This document shows, piece by piece, positions 24,460 to 34,891 of a stretch of 64,000 bases of DNA. The DNA comes from DATBSK01 sp964532485. GTDB lineage: Bacteria > Actinomycetota > Acidimicrobiia > IMCC26256 > PALSA-555. Below the pieces are notes generated by a model that was not told the origin of the DNA, ran no database searches, and was given only the letters and a program-made list of their open reading frames with translations. The stretch is taken from the NCBI GenBank assembly GCA_964532485.1, contig CAZHKE010000013.1, positions 1 through 64,000 of the forward strand, written 5' to 3'. Each line of letters opens with the position of its first letter. Position 1 is the stretch's first letter. The position numbers were made by a program, and so were the translations under genes.

Positions 24460-25125
24460 GTGCCCGACGCGTCCGACATCGACGTCCTCGGTCTCGATCT
24501 CACGCGAACGGCGGTGTTCGTCGACTTCGACGGCACCGTCAGCGAGGCCGACACAGGCGTGCACCTCCTCGAGCGGCTCGCCCGGCCGGGATGGCGCGAG
24601 CTCGGCGAGGCGTATTCGCGCGGCGCGATCGGGAGCCGCGAGTGCCTGCTCGACGAGTGGGACCTCCTGCCGAAGGACGAGCAGCTGCTCCGCTCGGTGG
24701 CGCGCGAGGTGCCGATCGATCCCGGCGCGGCACCGCTGCTCGATGCGCTTCGGGCCGCTGGTGCCGACGTGACGATGGTGTCGGACGGGTTCGGGATCCG
24801 TGCCGACGAGGTCGCGAGCGAGCTCGGCGTTCGCCTGCTCAGCAACGCCGCCGACTGGGCGAGCGGTCGCCTCGCGTTCCCGCACGAGGACCGGTGCTGC
24901 GCCTGCTCGTCGTGCGGGACGTGCAAGCAGGCGCCGATCAAGGAGGCTCGACACCGGGGACTTACGACGCTGCTCGTGGGTGACGACGCGAGCGACCGCA
25001 AGGCGGCGCTGCTCGCCGACGTGGTGTTCGCCAAGGATGTGCTCGCCGACTGGTGCCGGCACAACGGCGTTCCGTGCCGCCGCTTCGATCGTCTGGCCGA
25101 CGTGCAGGCAGCGCTGGGGCTCTAA
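24460..25125 (+). CDS. HAD-IB phosphatase, MtnX-like
   Basis: 221 residues. AVFVDFDGTVSEADTG is HAD motif I, VTMVSDGFGIRADEV motif II, and LLVGDDASDRKAALLADVVFAK motifs III/IV. A Cys-rich insertion CCACSSCGTCKQAPI matches the conserved Cys-x-x-CK segment of MtnX/SerB-like family members. It is a phosphomonoesterase; in methionine salvage MtnX dephosphorylates a methylthiopentenyl phosphate, but no other salvage genes are near, so substrate is uncertain. Followed 9 nt later by an RpiB-like gene. Confidence 0.8.
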   Translation: MPDASDIDVLGLDLTRTAVFVDFDGTVSEADTGVHLLERLARPGWRELGEAYSRGAIGSRECLLDEWDLLPKDEQLLRSVAREVPIDPGAAPLLDALRAAGADVTMVSDGFGIRADEVASELGVRLLSNAADWASGRLAFPHEDRCCACSSCGTCKQAPIKEARHRGLTTLLVGDDASDRKAALLADVVFAKDVLADWCRHNGVPCRRFDRLADVQAALGL

Positions 25126-25128
25126 CCT
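25123..25128 (+). promoter_or_regulatory. -10 element overlapping the HAD stop codon
   Basis: TAACCT, 6 nt before the GTG of the next gene; its TAA is the preceding stop. Confidence 0.45.
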
Positions 25129-25134
25129 GCGAAC

Positions 25135-25584
25135 GTGCGCATCGCGCTCGGGTCCGACGAACGCACGCCGCTCACGGACGCCGTCACCGACGACCTGCGC
25201 GAGCGCGGCCACGACCTGGTGGTCGTGGGCCCACCCGATGGTCAGGACGACAAGGAGTGGGCCGAGGTCGGCCGCATCGTCGGGGGGCTCGTCGCCGAGG
25301 GTCGCTGCCAGACCGGCGTGCTGTTCTGCTGGACCGGCACCGGGGCGTCCATCGCCGCCAACAAGGTCGCGGGCGTGCGGGCGGCGTTGTGCACCGATGC
25401 CGCGACCGCGGCCGGAGCCCGCACCTGGAACGACGCCAACGTGCTGGTCATGGGTCTACGCCTGACGACCACCGACCTGGCGCGGGAGATGCTCGACGCC
25501 TGGTTCTCGACCCCCGCGAACCCGAGCGAGGCTGCGAACATCGCGTCCCTCGAACGCGCGCCCGCCACGGAGAAGAGGAGCTGA
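25135..25584 (+). CDS. RpiB/LacA/LacB family sugar-phosphate isomerase
   Basis: 149 residues, usual RpiB length. RIALGSDERTPLTDAVTDDLRERGH is the phosphate-binding start. VLFCWTGTGASIAANKVAGVRAALCTD corresponds to the catalytic Cys loop, in which typical RpiB has CGTGIG and this protein reads CWTGTG. ARTWNDANVLVMGLRL matches the conserved HN-containing segment, here WND. It aldose-ketose isomerises a phosphorylated sugar; the altered loop and WND suggest a substrate other than ribose-5-phosphate. Its stop shares one base with the next ATG. Confidence 0.8.
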   Translation: MRIALGSDERTPLTDAVTDDLRERGHDLVVVGPPDGQDDKEWAEVGRIVGGLVAEGRCQTGVLFCWTGTGASIAANKVAGVRAALCTDAATAAGARTWNDANVLVMGLRLTTTDLAREMLDAWFSTPANPSEAANIASLERAPATEKRS

Positions 25585-25877
25585 TGGGGACGTACGTGAT
25601 GCTGACGACCGTCGGGCCCGACGGCTGGGCGACGATCCGGGAGCAGCCCGAGCGGATCCACGAGGTCACCGCCGAGGTCGAGGCGATGGGGCTGAAGGTC
25701 GTCGCCCAGTACGCGCTGCTCGGGCAGTGGGACTTCCTGAACGTCATCGAGGCGCCCGACGAGGCCACGATCGCGCGGGCGGCCGTGGCCTTGGCGGCCC
25801 GGGGCACGATGCGCACCACGACCCTGCAGGCCGTGGCGATCGACGACCTCGTCGCCGCCCTCAAGGCCGAGGGCTGA
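25584..25877 (+). CDS. GYD domain protein
   Basis: 97 residues, ferredoxin-like GYD fold: TYVMLTTVGPDGWATIREQPERI, EAMGLKVVAQYALLGQWDFLNVIEAPDEATIARAAVALAARG, MRTTTLQAV. The GQYD-like motif is LGQWDF. Small dimeric proteins of unknown function. SD GAGGAG directly before the ATG; overlaps the previous stop by 1 nt, so it is translationally coupled to the isomerase. Confidence 0.85.
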   Translation: MGTYVMLTTVGPDGWATIREQPERIHEVTAEVEAMGLKVVAQYALLGQWDFLNVIEAPDEATIARAAVALAARGTMRTTTLQAVAIDDLVAALKAEG

Positions 25878-25913
25878 CGACTCCGTGCTCGGGTGCCGCC
25901 GCGCCGCGACCGC

Positions 25914-26150
25914 TCAGATCCACCACATCGATCGGCCCTTCTTCTCCGTCCGGACCTCGTCGGGGCCGAAGTCGGTGGGCAGGACCGAGTCGTCGCTGCG
26001 GCGGCGGATGCGATAGCGCGGGTCTCCTTCACTGACTCCGAGCACCGTGTCCACCTCGAACCCGGTCGACCAGCGCCGGTCGAACCGGGTGCGCACCTCG
26101 ACTCGGGTCCCCCGATCGACAGGGCGGGGGTGCGCCGGTTGGGGATCCAC
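25914..26150 (-). CDS. small conserved hypothetical protein
   Basis: 78 residues, Arg-rich beta protein: RVEVRTRFDRRWSTGFEVDTV, then RYRIRRRSDDSVLPTDFGPDEVR, and a basic C-terminus ending WWI. No recognised function. Reality is supported by a GTG start exactly 6 nt after a TAGCAT -10 and by a divergent arrangement with rnhB. Confidence 0.65.
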   Translation of the reverse strand: MDPQPAHPRPVDRGTRVEVRTRFDRRWSTGFEVDTVLGVSEGDPRYRIRRRSDDSVLPTDFGPDEVRTEKKGRSMWWI

Positions 26151-26156
26151 GCCGCG

Positions 26157-26162
26157 ATGCTA
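26157..26162 (-). promoter_or_regulatory. -10 element for the 78-residue gene
   Basis: TAGCAT, 6 nt before the GTG. Confidence 0.5.
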
Positions 26163-26215
26163 CGGGCCGAGACGGCCACCCACCGCGAAGACGCGGTTGC
26201 GGGTCTGTGAACGAT

Positions 26216-26221
26216 TAGGTT
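26216..26221 (+). promoter_or_regulatory. -10 element for rnhB
   Basis: TAGGTT, 7 nt before the GTG at 26229. Confidence 0.45.
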
Positions 26222-26228
26222 GCGGCGC

Positions 26229-26891
26229 GTGGTGGCCACCCCGACGCTCCGCCTGGAGCGACGGTGCTGGAAGGCCGGGGAACGAGTCGTCGTGGGCATC
26301 GACGAGGTCGGTCGCGGCGCATGGGCCGGGCCCGTGACCGTGGCCGCGGTGGTGCCCGCCCCGGAGCACCTGCGCGGGATCCGCGACTCCAAGCAGCTCA
26401 CCCGCCATGAACGCGAGCGCGCCGCGAGCGACGTGCGCGACTGGGCGGTCGCCTTCGGGGTCGGGCACGCGACCCACCTGGAGTGCGACGAGCTCGGGAT
26501 GACCGCCGCGCTGCGCGCCGCGGCCCACCGCGCGCTCGCCGAGCTCGCCGCGCAGGGCTACGAGCCCGACCGCGTCATCCTCGACGGCAACCACGACTAC
26601 CTCGGGCTCGGGAAGAGACGGGTGACGACCGTCATCAAGGGCGACACTTCCGTCCTCGGTGTCGCCGCGGCCTCGTGCGTCGCGAAGGTCACCCGAGACG
26701 CGCTCATGCGTCAGGAGGCCGACCACTACCCGCCCTACGACTTCGAGTCGAACGTGGGCTATCCCGCACCGGTCCACAAGGCGGCGCTTCGCGGCTACGG
26801 GCCGAGCGCGATCCACCGCCGCACCTGGATCTTCATGGAGGGCCTGTGCTGGCCGGGGCTCCCGCCACCGCCCGGCCGCCTGTTCGCCTGA
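26229..26891 (+). CDS. rnhB: ribonuclease HII
   Basis: 220 residues. VVGIDEVGRGAWAGPVTVA gives Asp25 and Glu26; IRDSKQLTRHERE, VILDGNHD (Asp120) and KGDTSVLGVAAASCVAKVTRD (Asp140) complete the catalytic set. NVGYPAPVHKAALRGYGPSAIHRRTW is the C-terminal substrate helix. It cuts RNA in RNA/DNA hybrids and single embedded ribonucleotides. GTG 26229 is preferred over an in-frame TTG three codons up because it sits 7 nt after the -10. Confidence 0.95.
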   Translation: MVATPTLRLERRCWKAGERVVVGIDEVGRGAWAGPVTVAAVVPAPEHLRGIRDSKQLTRHERERAASDVRDWAVAFGVGHATHLECDELGMTAALRAAAHRALAELAAQGYEPDRVILDGNHDYLGLGKRRVTTVIKGDTSVLGVAAASCVAKVTRDALMRQEADHYPPYDFESNVGYPAPVHKAALRGYGPSAIHRRTWIFMEGLCWPGLPPPPGRLFA

Positions 26892-26952
26892 TCGGGCATT
26901 GCAGGTTCCTGGTCGGGCTCTGCAAGTTCCCTGATCGGGCAGTGCAAGCTCT
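26889..26952 (+). repeat. three tandem 21-22 bp direct repeats
   Basis: Copies begin at 26889, 26910 and 26932. The shared core is TCGGGCNNTGCARG, flanked by TG(A/G) and a TTCC-like end. The array runs from the rnhB stop codon to the -10 of the next gene, the position of an operator. No inverted symmetry and no spacers. Confidence 0.75.
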
Positions 26953-26957
26953 AGGGT
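26952..26957 (+). promoter_or_regulatory. -10 element for Nfu-like gene
   Basis: TAGGGT, 8 nt before the ATG, abutting the last direct repeat. Confidence 0.45.
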
Positions 26958-26965
26958 TCCCGGCG

Positions 26966-27331
26966 ATGGGCCAGGAGATCACGGTCACCGCGCGGCCCGG
27001 CGTGTCACCCTCGGTCCGGATGTTCGACTGCAACCGCTCGATCACCGGCATGGCGATCGAGCGCTACGAGTCGCGTGAGGGCATCACGGCCGGCCGCCCG
27101 CCCGACGTGCTCGCCCGCCGGCTGTTCGACCTCGGAGCGGAGAAGGTCACGGTGTACTCGAACGACGTCGTCGTCGAGGCGGCGCCCGACGCCTGGCCCG
27201 AGCTCGAGCTGAAGGTGGTCGAGGCGATCGAGCACCTCTTCGGCTTCTACGGCGACGATGCCGGCTGGTCCGACGACGCCCTCCGCACGCTCGGCGTCGA
27301 GCCGCTGCCCCGCCCCGAGCCGACGGCATAG
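26966..27331 (+). CDS. Nfu/NifU N-terminal domain-like protein
   Basis: 121 residues. LARRLFDLGAEKVTVYSNDVVVEAAPDAWPELE resembles the N-terminal domain of Nfu-type iron-sulfur scaffold proteins (PLA..LF.I.GV..V....DFI.V......W..L). No C-terminal CxxC NifU domain is present, so it is not a complete scaffold. The first part, SVRMFDCNRSITGMAIERY, is not assigned. It stands alone behind the direct-repeat array and upstream of the SOS locus. Confidence 0.6.
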   Translation: MGQEITVTARPGVSPSVRMFDCNRSITGMAIERYESREGITAGRPPDVLARRLFDLGAEKVTVYSNDVVVEAAPDAWPELELKVVEAIEHLFGFYGDDAGWSDDALRTLGVEPLPRPEPTA

Positions 27332-27396
27332 CTCTCGCGACTGCTGACCGTCAGCCGCGACGATCGTGGCTGACATCACAGGGGGAGCGCCGGGGG

Positions 27397-27425
27397 TTGC
27401 TCATCGAACACATGTTCGATAGAAC
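27397..27425 (+). promoter_or_regulatory. LexA SOS box inside the imuA' promoter
   Basis: ATCGAACACATGTTCGAT (27403-27420): perfect 7-bp arms ATCGAAC/GTTCGAT around ACAT, matching the actinobacterial LexA site GAAC-N4-GTTC. The box fills the 17-bp spacer between TTGCTC (27397-27402) and TAGAAC (27420-27425). The ATG follows 6 nt later, so repression and a leaderless start are combined in 38 bp. Confidence 0.88.
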
Positions 27426-27431
27426 TGCGGC

Positions 27432-28097
27432 ATGGGCGTGACGCGGCCTCGCCGTGACGAGGGGGCACGAGTCCGGCTCCGGGAGGTCGCCGGCCGGGTC
27501 CAGCCGCTCACCCTGGCGCAGGAGCGGCTGCTGCCCGTCGCCGAGCCGCTGCGCGAGCTCCTGCCGGGTGGTGGGCTACGGCGAGGCACGGTCGTCTCGG
27601 TGGAGGGCACCGGCGCCACCGGGGCGACGTCGCTCGCGTTCACGCTGGCGGCGGCAGCCACCGAGACGGGGGAGTGGGCGGCGGCCGTCGCGCTGAGCGA
27701 CACGCTCGGCATGGAGGCTGCGTCCGAGGTCGGCGTCGCGCTGGAGCGGTTCCCGGTCGTGCGACACGTGCCTCCTGACCGGTGGGCGACGGTCGTGGCC
27801 GCGCTCCTCGACGGGATCACGCTGGTCGTCGCCGAGGTTCCCCGGCGCGTCCGTGCCGGCGACGTCCGTCGGCTGACGGCTCGTGCACGCGAGCGTGATG
27901 CTGTGCTCGTCGCGCTGCCCCCGCCGGGCGCGACATGGGCAGGTGATGCCGCGCTGCGCATCACGAGCGAGGGAGGCACCTGGACGGGTGCAACGCACGA
28001 CGGCGGCCCGGTGACCGGGCGTGCCCTGCGCGTCCGAGTGGGCGGACGTGGGGAAGCGGCACGGCACCGGGTGGGAGCGCTCGCCCGCACCGGGTGA
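27432..28097 (+). CDS. imuA': ImuA' mutasome accessory protein (RecA-like)
   Basis: 221 residues. The RecA/SulA-like core starts LRELLPGGGLRRGTVVSVEGTGATGATSLAFTLAAAA. The P-loop position reads GTGATGATS, without the usual Lys. WAAAVALSDTLGMEAASEVGV and LVVAEVPRRVRAGDVRRLTARARERDAVLVAL follow. Assigned by this fold and by lying directly upstream of imuB with a LexA box. In mycobacteria ImuA' and ImuB help DnaE2 in damage-induced mutagenesis. Followed by a single-base gap to imuB. Confidence 0.82.
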   Translation: MGVTRPRRDEGARVRLREVAGRVQPLTLAQERLLPVAEPLRELLPGGGLRRGTVVSVEGTGATGATSLAFTLAAAATETGEWAAAVALSDTLGMEAASEVGVALERFPVVRHVPPDRWATVVAALLDGITLVVAEVPRRVRAGDVRRLTARARERDAVLVALPPPGATWAGDAALRITSEGGTWTGATHDGGPVTGRALRVRVGGRGEAARHRVGALARTG

Positions 28098-28098
28098 C

Positions 28099-29739
28099 GT
28101 GGACCCGGAGCGGACGCTCGTGTGCTGGTGCCCGGCGTGGGCGGTCAGCACCGCGCGCCGCGCCGACCCTTCGCTCGCGCAGGTCCCGGTCGCGGTGGTC
28201 GAGCGCGGTGCGCGCGGGCAGGTGGTGTGCGCGGTGTCTTCCGAAGCGCGCGCCGAGGGCATCACCATCGGGATCCGCCGCCGGGAGGCCGAAGCGCGCG
28301 GCGCGGGGCTGGTCGTCGTCGACCGTGACCCCGCGGCCGAGGCCCGGGTGTTCGAGACGGTCGCCCGGGCCATGGAGCCGATCACGCCGGCTGTGGTGCT
28401 CGAGCGTCCGGGGGTGCTGTCGTTCTCGACCCGCGGCCCGGCTCGATACTTCGGTGGCGACGAGCAGCTGGCTGGGCGGGTCGTGGACGCCGCCGGCGAG
28501 GCAGGCGCGTCCGACGCACGCGTGGGCATCGCTGACGGTACGTTCGCGGCGAGGCTCGCCACGCGCGCCGCCGGCCCGGAGCGTGTGCTGGTGGTCGCGC
28601 CGGGCACGACTGCGGCCTTCCTCGCCCCCTGGCCGGTCGCCGTCCTCGGCCAGACGTTCGGTGACCGTCCGGACGACGGCGCCGCGTTCGCCGACCTCCT
28701 CACGCGTCTCGGCCTGCGCACGCTCGGCGACCTCGCCGCGCTCCCGGCGCCCGCGGTGTTGGGTCGCTTCGGGCTCGACGGCGCGCGCGCACACCGGCTC
28801 GCCGGTGGGAGCAGCGAGCACTCCACGCCACCTGCGTCACCACCACCTGATCTCGTGGAGACCTGTGAGCTCGATCCGCCCGCGACGCGTGTCGACGAGG
28901 CGGCTTTCGCGGCGAAGACGCTCGCCGACCACTTGATCGAACGGCTCGACGTGCTCGGGCTCGCGTGCGATCGCGTGGTGGTGGAGGCCGAGACCGAGCA
29001 CGGCGAGCGTCATGCTCGCTGCTGGCGTCACGAGGGTGGGCTCACCGCGGCCGCACTCGTCGCCCGCGTGCGCTGGCAGCTCGACGCGTGGCTCGTCCAC
29101 CCGAATGGAGCAAGGAGCGAGTGCGACCATCAGCTGGGCGGGTTGACGTTGCTGAGGCTCGCACCCGATCGCGTCGTGCCCGCGGCGATGCGCCAGCTCG
29201 GGTTCTGGGGTGGTGACGCGGCCGCGCACGACCGCGCGGCACGGGTGCTCGCCCGGCTCCAGGGCATGCTCGGCCACGAGTCAGTCGCGACTGCGATCGT
29301 CGGCGGCGGTCGCGCCCCGAGCGAGCGCATCCGGTGGGTGCCATGGGGCGAGCCCCGTGACGAGGCCTGCCCTGGTCCGGCCCCGTGGCCCGGCGCGATC
29401 CCCGGCCCCGCACCGGCGCGCGTCCTCGGCGAGCCCGTGCCCGCCGAGCTGCTCGACGAGCGCGGCGAGGCCGTGTGTGTGTCGGGACGGGGTGACGCGT
29501 CAGCCGCACCGACGATGCTGCACTGCGCCGCGCTGCCAGGTGGCGGTGGCGTGGTCGTGGGATGGGCAGGACCCTGGCCGCACGACCTGCGTTGGTGGGA
29601 TCATCTCAGGCGCCGGCGACGCGCGCTCTGGCAGCTCGTCGTGCGAGGCGACGTGCACGACACCGGCGACGACGGTGGAGTGGCGTGCCTCGTCGCTGTC
29701 GAAGGGGGGCGCGCCGCGTTGGAGGCGGTCTACGACTGA
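28099..29739 (+). CDS. imuB: ImuB, Y-family polymerase-like mutasome adaptor
   Basis: 546 residues. It starts TLVCWCPAWAVSTARRA, in place of the acidic FVDVD motif of active Y-family polymerases, so the N-terminal catalytic Asp is missing as in known ImuB. VVVDRDPAAEARVFETVARAMEPITPAVVLERPGVLSFSTRG and FGLDGARAHRLAGG belong to the finger and little-finger regions. QLGFWG at 366-371 matches the beta-clamp motif of mycobacterial ImuB. It is expected to bridge the sliding clamp, ImuA' and DnaE2. GTG start one base after the imuA' stop. Confidence 0.88.
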   Translation: MDPERTLVCWCPAWAVSTARRADPSLAQVPVAVVERGARGQVVCAVSSEARAEGITIGIRRREAEARGAGLVVVDRDPAAEARVFETVARAMEPITPAVVLERPGVLSFSTRGPARYFGGDEQLAGRVVDAAGEAGASDARVGIADGTFAARLATRAAGPERVLVVAPGTTAAFLAPWPVAVLGQTFGDRPDDGAAFADLLTRLGLRTLGDLAALPAPAVLGRFGLDGARAHRLAGGSSEHSTPPASPPPDLVETCELDPPATRVDEAAFAAKTLADHLIERLDVLGLACDRVVVEAETEHGERHARCWRHEGGLTAAALVARVRWQLDAWLVHPNGARSECDHQLGGLTLLRLAPDRVVPAAMRQLGFWGGDAAAHDRAARVLARLQGMLGHESVATAIVGGGRAPSERIRWVPWGEPRDEACPGPAPWPGAIPGPAPARVLGEPVPAELLDERGEAVCVSGRGDASAAPTMLHCAALPGGGGVVVGWAGPWPHDLRWWDHLRRRRRALWQLVVRGDVHDTGDDGGVACLVAVEGGRAALEAVYD

Positions 29740-29757
29740 CCCGACGTCGCGCGATCG

Positions 29758-30068
29758 TCAGAGGTCGACGGCGACGGGCAGCGCNNNNNNNNNNNNNNNN
29801 NNNNNNNNNNNNNNNNNNNNNNNNNNNNNNNNNNNNNNNNNNNNNNNNNNNNNNNNNNNNNNNNNNNNNNNNNNNNNNNNNNNNCCGCCTCGTGCCAGGC
29901 GCGCAGCGCTGCGTCCGACGCTCCCCAGTCGATCGGTGACTCGCAGCCCAGGCACTCGGGATCGTCGTCGGTCATCTCGGCTCTGCAGTGGGAGCAGCAC
30001 AGCATCGGCCGCGAGTCGTCGGTGAAGACGGCGGTCACGCGGTCGACGGGGGTGAGCGCAGCATCCAT
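29758..30068 (-). CDS. small zinc-ribbon protein, interrupted by assembly gap
   Basis: About 61 N-terminal residues are visible before the gap, including MLCCSHCRAEMTDDDPECLG followed by CESPIDWG: two Cys pairs spaced like a zinc ribbon. Beyond the gap an in-phase end reading ALPVAVDL and a stop is visible at 29758, but the frame across the gap is unproven. ATG with AGGAG 7 nt upstream. It is divergent from dnaE2 and convergent with imuB. The dnaE2 LexA box lies about 115 bp upstream, so SOS control of this gene is possible. Family not recognised. Confidence 0.6.
29785..29884. other. assembly gap (100 N)
   Basis: Fixed-length placeholder inside the zinc-ribbon gene. Confidence 1.
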
Positions 30069-30176
30069 GGTTCGGCTCCTCGTCGGTGGCCTGCTCGCAG
30101 CGTGCGCCGCGGGCGGGTGGCATGCACGGGCCGGAAGTCCCGAATCCACAGGCTGGTCGCCGGGATCCGGGGGATC

Positions 30177-30206
30177 TGGACGCATCGAACATGTGTTCGC
30201 TACGGT
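30177..30206 (+). promoter_or_regulatory. LexA SOS box inside the dnaE2 promoter
   Basis: TCGAACATGTGTTCGC (30185-30200): GAAC-ATGT-GTTC core with CGAAC/GTTCG arms. A possible -35 TGGACG (30177-30182) and a -10 TACGGT (30201-30206) flank it; the ATG follows after 9 nt. Confidence 0.85.
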
Positions 30207-30215
30207 CGGGAATCC

Positions 30216-33560
<3,345 letters not shown>

Positions 33561-33650
33561 CAGAACGCCAGGACCCGGTAATCTGGATCGGTTCCCTCGA
33601 TGACCTGATGACGTGACAGCCATGCGCAGCGAGCCTCCGAGTCCCGAGCA

Positions 33651-34889
33651 ATGCCTGGTCGCCTCCGCCTCGTGCAGCGGGTCGGCGCGCTCGTTCGCGC
33701 AGATCCGGCCGGAGTCCGCGCTGGCTTCGTCGCGCATCTTCTCGCCACGACGACGGGCCTCGCAGCTGGGCTGATCCTCGGTTCGATCACGGGGAGGCTC
33801 GAGGAGCTCCCCGGCCTGCTCGTCCTGGTGCCGGCAGCCGTGGGGCTCCGGGGGAACGTCTTCGGCGCGCTCGGCAGCCGGCTGGGCACGCTCGTCGCCA
33901 CCGGTTCGTTCCGCCTGTCCCGCCGGAGCGACACCGACGTCGGCCAGAACCTCGCCGCGTCGGTCGCGCTGTCGTTCGGGCTCTCGGTCGTCCTCGCGCT
34001 GGTGGCGAAGGGGGTCGCGGAGGCGTTCGGCGTGCGGAGCGCGATCGGGCTGGGCGACTTCGTCGTGATCTCGGTCGTCGGCGCGGTCATCCCGACGGCC
34101 GTCGTCATGGCGATCACGGTCGGGATCGCCGCGCTCGGGGTGCGCCGCGAGTGGGACGTCGACAACGTCAGCGTGCCCGTCGTCACCGCCGCGGGCGACA
34201 TGGTGACGTTGCCGAGCCTCTTCCTGGCCACCTACCTGGTCCTCGATCTCTCGGACGTGGCGATCGGCGTCGTGGCCGTGATCTGCGCGCTCGTGGGCCT
34301 GGCGTGCTTGCTGCTCTCGCTGCGCTCGCCCTTGGCGCTGCTGCGCCGCATCGTGGCCGAGTCGCTGCCGTTCCTCGTGGTCGCAGGGATCGTGAGCACG
34401 CTCGCCGGCATGACCATCCAGTCGCGCCTCGACACGCTCGCGAGCGAGCCGGCGCTGCTGATCGTCCTCCCACCCCTGATGTCGTTGTCGGGCTCGCTCG
34501 CCGGCATCCTCTCGGCGCGGGTCTCGACGAAGCTGCACCTCGGCATCGTCGAGCCGTCGCGACTCTCGCTGCGACCGGTGGCGGTCGACGTCACCGTCGT
34601 CTACCTGGTTGCGCTGCCGACGTTCCTCGTCCTCGGTCTCGCGGCGGACGTGCTCGCCGCGATCGCGGACCTCGGGACTCCCGGCGCCGCCGAGATGGTG
34701 GCGCTCCTGCTCCTCGCGGGCATCCTCGCGACGACCCTCGCTGCCGTCGTGGCATACGTCGCCGCGCTCGCCACCTACCGCCTCGGCTGGGACCCCGACA
34801 ACAACGGTGTGCCGATGGTGTCATCGGCATCGGACTTCCTCGGGGCAGCGGCGTTCATGGTGTCGCTGGTTATCCTGGGGCTCTCGTAG
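33651..34889 (+). CDS. two-domain MgtE/SLC41-like divalent cation transporter
   Basis: 412 residues, mostly hydrophobic with about ten membrane spans. Two copies of the MgtE channel domain are present. The first has LVLVPAAVGLRGNVFGALGSRLGT and ends WDVDNVSVPVVTAAGDMVTLPSLF; the second has LIVLPPLMSLSGSLAGILSARVSTKL and ends WDPDNNGVPMVSSASDFLGAAAF. The paired Asp-rich loops line the Mg2+ path in MgtE. The cytosolic N and CBS domains of classical MgtE are missing, giving an architecture like SLC41. The next gene, 2 nt downstream, encodes soluble PhoU/TrkA_C domains that may supply gating. Likely Mg2+ or related cation; inferred. Confidence 0.83.
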   Translation: MPGRLRLVQRVGALVRADPAGVRAGFVAHLLATTTGLAAGLILGSITGRLEELPGLLVLVPAAVGLRGNVFGALGSRLGTLVATGSFRLSRRSDTDVGQNLAASVALSFGLSVVLALVAKGVAEAFGVRSAIGLGDFVVISVVGAVIPTAVVMAITVGIAALGVRREWDVDNVSVPVVTAAGDMVTLPSLFLATYLVLDLSDVAIGVVAVICALVGLACLLLSLRSPLALLRRIVAESLPFLVVAGIVSTLAGMTIQSRLDTLASEPALLIVLPPLMSLSGSLAGILSARVSTKLHLGIVEPSRLSLRPVAVDVTVVYLVALPTFLVLGLAADVLAAIADLGTPGAAEMVALLLLAGILATTLAAVVAYVAALATYRLGWDPDNNGVPMVSSASDFLGAAAFMVSLVILGLS

Positions 34890-34891
34890 CC

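Noticed and set aside
26889..26952. Short CRISPR-like repeats
   Set aside because: Repeat units follow one another without spacers and differ from each other; better described as direct repeats.
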